Part shown: one piece after another, positions 62,159 to 64,000 of the stretch | Position numbering within the stretch: position 1 is the first letter of the stretch | How the letters are laid out: every line of letters begins with the position of its first letter | DNA from: Oscillospiraceae bacterium | Lineage (GTDB): Bacteria; Bacillota; Clostridia; Oscillospirales; Ruminococcaceae | Direction: 5' to 3' | DNA length: 64,000 bases | Assembly (NCBI GenBank): GCA_900770195.1 | Contig: CAAGJI010000060.1 | Span: 1-64,000 of the forward strand | Notes under the pieces: generated by a model | Databases searched by the model: none | Told to the model about the DNA's origin: nothing | What the model saw: the letters and a program-made list of their open reading frames with translations, nothing else | Position numbers and translations under genes: made by a program

Positions 62159-64000
62159 ATGAAAATGTTTAATTTCATTGACAGTATGAAAAAATTCAGC
62201 TGTGAAACTCCAAATGATGACGTGCTTGTACAGTATGAATTAATTGGAGATAAAAAATCTCTTTCATTCAGCAATTTTGAAAAAAGAGTAATGTCACTTG
62301 CTGCACAAATGAAAGAGGAAAATATAAATAAAGGTGAAAATGTTATATTATTATATATAGATGTAATGGATTTTATAGTAGCCTTTTATGCTTGTATGTA
62401 TATAGGAGCAGTTGCTGTTCCTGTAGATTTTCCGACTGACCCGTCAAATGTTGAAAAGTGGGAGCTTATTGCGGAAGATTCAGCGGCAAAGTGTATAATG
62501 ACTTCTGAAATTTCAAAAGATAAATTAGAAAAAGTTATTTCAAAATCAAAGAAGCTTTCAAGTATAAATATATTATCTGAAGACGGAATAGAAAGAAGCA
62601 TAGAACCTGTTAATGTTGATGAAAATGATATTGTTACACTTCAATATACATCAGGTTCAACAGGAAATCCAAAGGGAGTAATGGTAACTTATTCTAATCT
62701 TCTTACCAATGTAGAGATAATAAAAAATTATCTTAATCTCGGGAAGTCTAAAAGCTTTATAACATGGCTTCCATATTATCATGCAATGGGACTTGTTGCC
62801 TCTATGCTTTCTCCAGTGTATTATGGCGGAAAATCTGTTATAGTTCCGGCTCAGTATTTTACTCAAAATCCACTCTTATGGTTTAAAGCAATAACTGAAT
62901 ACAAAGGCGAATATACAGTTGCACCTAATTTTGCATATGAACTTATGGCAAATTTGCTTGAAAAACTCCCCGAAGAAAAGAAAAATGAATATTCATTAAA
63001 GAGTATTGTAAGATGTATTTCAGGTTCAGAACCAGTACATATAAATACATTTATAAGATTTTTCAATCAGGTTGAGAAAATGGGACTTGACAAGAGAACT
63101 ATTATGTTTGCATATGGTCAGTCAGAAGCAACACTTGTTGAAACAGCATATAATATCGGCGAAGATTTAACTATAATCAAGGCAGATTTAAATAAGTTGA
63201 ATTCGGGTATTGTAGATGTTATCGAAGAAAAAATCTTTTACGGTATTGATAAAATGATAGATGAAAATTCTGATAAGGAATTATATCTTGTTGCAAATGG
63301 TACAGCAAATCCAGGACATAAAATATCAATAATAGATGTAGAAAGCGGAAAAGAACTTGATAAATACCAGATAGGGGAAATCTATTTTTATGGTCCATCT
63401 GTTACTAATGGTTATTATAATAATCCTGAAGCTACAGATGAAAGTTTTGGAACAGATGCTGAAGGAGTAAGATATCTCAAAACCGGTGACCTTGGATTTT
63501 TAAATAAAAATGGCGAATTATTTATAACAGGCAGAAAAAAAGACCTTATAATTATTCGAGGAAAAAATTTCTATCCGCAGGATATTGAAAGAGTATCTTT
63601 CTTATCAGATGAAGTTTTTGTAGAAAACGGCTGTGCTGCTTTTAGTTCAGTTGAATATGATACAGAAAAGCTTATCATTGTTCAGGCATTAAAAGAAAAT
63701 GCCGATAATGAACAGTATCAGGAATTTGCATCAAAAATAAGAAATTCTATTCTGAAAAAGTTTTCTATTGCAGTAGATGAGATTATATTTGTAAAATCAG
63801 ATGAAATTGAAAAGACTGCTTCAGGAAAAATTCAAAGAAAAGCCAACAAAGAAAGATATTATAAAAAACAAGATGATTCAATTCTTTTTGTAAAAGATTA
63901 TGAAGAAAATGTTTCCGTTGAAAACAAGAAAAATCAGACTATACGTGAAAGCGATATATTTAGCGAACTTCTTGGATTTGTTTCTGAAAATTCAGGACTT
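62159..64000 (+). CDS. fatty-acyl-AMP ligase-like protein, 3' end beyond the window
   Basis: The frame is open from the ATG at 62159 (AAAGGAG 11 bases upstream) to the right edge: 614 codons with no stop. Core motifs are LQYTSGSTGNPKGVMVTYSN, WLPYYHAMGLVASML, MFAYGQSEATLVETAY, LKTGDLGFLNKNGELFITGR and KKDLIIIRGKNFYPQDIE. GELFITGRxKDLIIIRGxNxYPQDIE is the hallmark of fatty-acyl-AMP ligases, which load acyl chains onto carrier proteins of NRPS/PKS lines. The last residues (ESDIFSELLGFVSENSGL) look like the start of a carrier domain. Micacocidin synthesis is a known case of such an enzyme starting a yersiniabactin-like line. Confidence 0.87.
   Translation, partial: MKMFNFIDSMKKFSCETPNDDVLVQYELIGDKKSLSFSNFEKRVMSLAAQMKEENINKGENVILLYIDVMDFIVAFYACMYIGAVAVPVDFPTDPSNVEKWELIAEDSAAKCIMTSEISKDKLEKVISKSKKLSSINILSEDGIERSIEPVNVDENDIVTLQYTSGSTGNPKGVMVTYSNLLTNVEIIKNYLNLGKSKSFITWLPYYHAMGLVASMLSPVYYGGKSVIVPAQYFTQNPLLWFKAITEYKGEYTVAPNFAYELMANLLEKLPEEKKNEYSLKSIVRCISGSEPVHINTFIRFFNQVEKMGLDKRTIMFAYGQSEATLVETAYNIGEDLTIIKADLNKLNSGIVDVIEEKIFYGIDKMIDENSDKELYLVANGTANPGHKISIIDVESGKELDKYQIGEIYFYGPSVTNGYYNNPEATDESFGTDAEGVRYLKTGDLGFLNKNGELFITGRKKDLIIIRGKNFYPQDIERVSFLSDEVFVENGCAAFSSVEYDTEKLIIVQALKENADNEQYQEFASKIRNSILKKFSIAVDEIIFVKSDEIEKTASGKIQRKANKERYYKKQDDSILFVKDYEENVSVENKKNQTIRESDIFSELLGFVSENSGL

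Overview
The window is low-GC, AT-rich DNA from a Firmicute that looks like a gut or rumen Ruminococcus-type Clostridium (Oscillospiraceae). This is inferred from type I dockerins on two secreted enzymes, SpoVT and Spo0A-like regulators, class B sortase, HydE, AGGAGG ribosome sites, TTGACA-17-TATAAT promoters and a Na+/Pi-PhoU transporter. No species can be named from the sequence alone.

Layout. 1-160: end of an rRNA operon (5S, tRNA-Asn). 0.2-3.1 kb: DUF218 protein, sortase B, flavin reductase, SpoVT. 3.2-7.4 kb: complete pstSCAB-phoU phosphate operon behind 11-bp-spaced PhoP-like boxes. 7.4-11.3 kb: EamA transporter, a His/Cys-repeat CobW GTPase, a second CobW fused to a DUF1980-like domain, and a Lys/Ala/Glu-rich DUF6465-like protein. 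11.4-16.8 kb (minus strand): fruR-fruK-fruA-ptsH fructose PTS operon and cysK. 16.9-23.9 kb: dockerin metalloprotease, aldo/keto reductase-acetyltransferase fusion, RlmI-type methyltransferase, HydE, dockerin GH25 lysozyme. 24-26.5 kb: thioesterase and panBCD. 26.6-33.3 kb: F-type ATP synthase operon with two atpE copies that encode identical proteins. 33.3-38.8 kb: C_GCAxxG_C_C protein, Na/Pi cotransporter, Ca2+-type P-ATPase, and two copies of a decayed intergenic repeat. 39-43 kb: aconitase, two small membrane proteins, isocitrate dehydrogenase. 43-44.6 kb: a Spo0A-like protein without the phospho-acceptor Asp, and an XRE regulator. 44.7-49 kb: tRNA-fMet followed by a decayed integrative element (int, xis, IS remnant, broken genes).

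49.3-64 kb is the most distinctive part: an MacB/FtsX-type ABC transporter followed by a nonribosomal peptide gene set that runs off the right edge. The genes encode an adenylation domain interrupted by a methyltransferase/epimerase-like domain plus carrier; a saccharopine-dehydrogenase-like reductase; a thiazolinyl-imide reductase; a TubC-docking/heterocyclization/adenylation/carrier protein with a serine-less thioesterase-like tail; and a fatty-acyl-AMP ligase. These are the parts of a pyochelin/yersiniabactin/micacocidin-like thiazoline metallophore pathway, but split and started differently. By eye both adenylation domains carry the cysteine-type pocket. Three palindromes of identical design (AGTTAR-N6-CTAACT) lie in front of the transporter and the first synthetase gene, which suggests one repressor controls both, plausibly metal-responsive (DtxR/IdeR-like) or MarR-like.

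Functional grouping: phosphate uptake (pst, Na/Pi), energy and carbon metabolism (atp, fru, acn-icd, pan), secreted dockerin enzymes, and an accessory natural-product island beside a degraded mobile element. No CRISPR array was seen.
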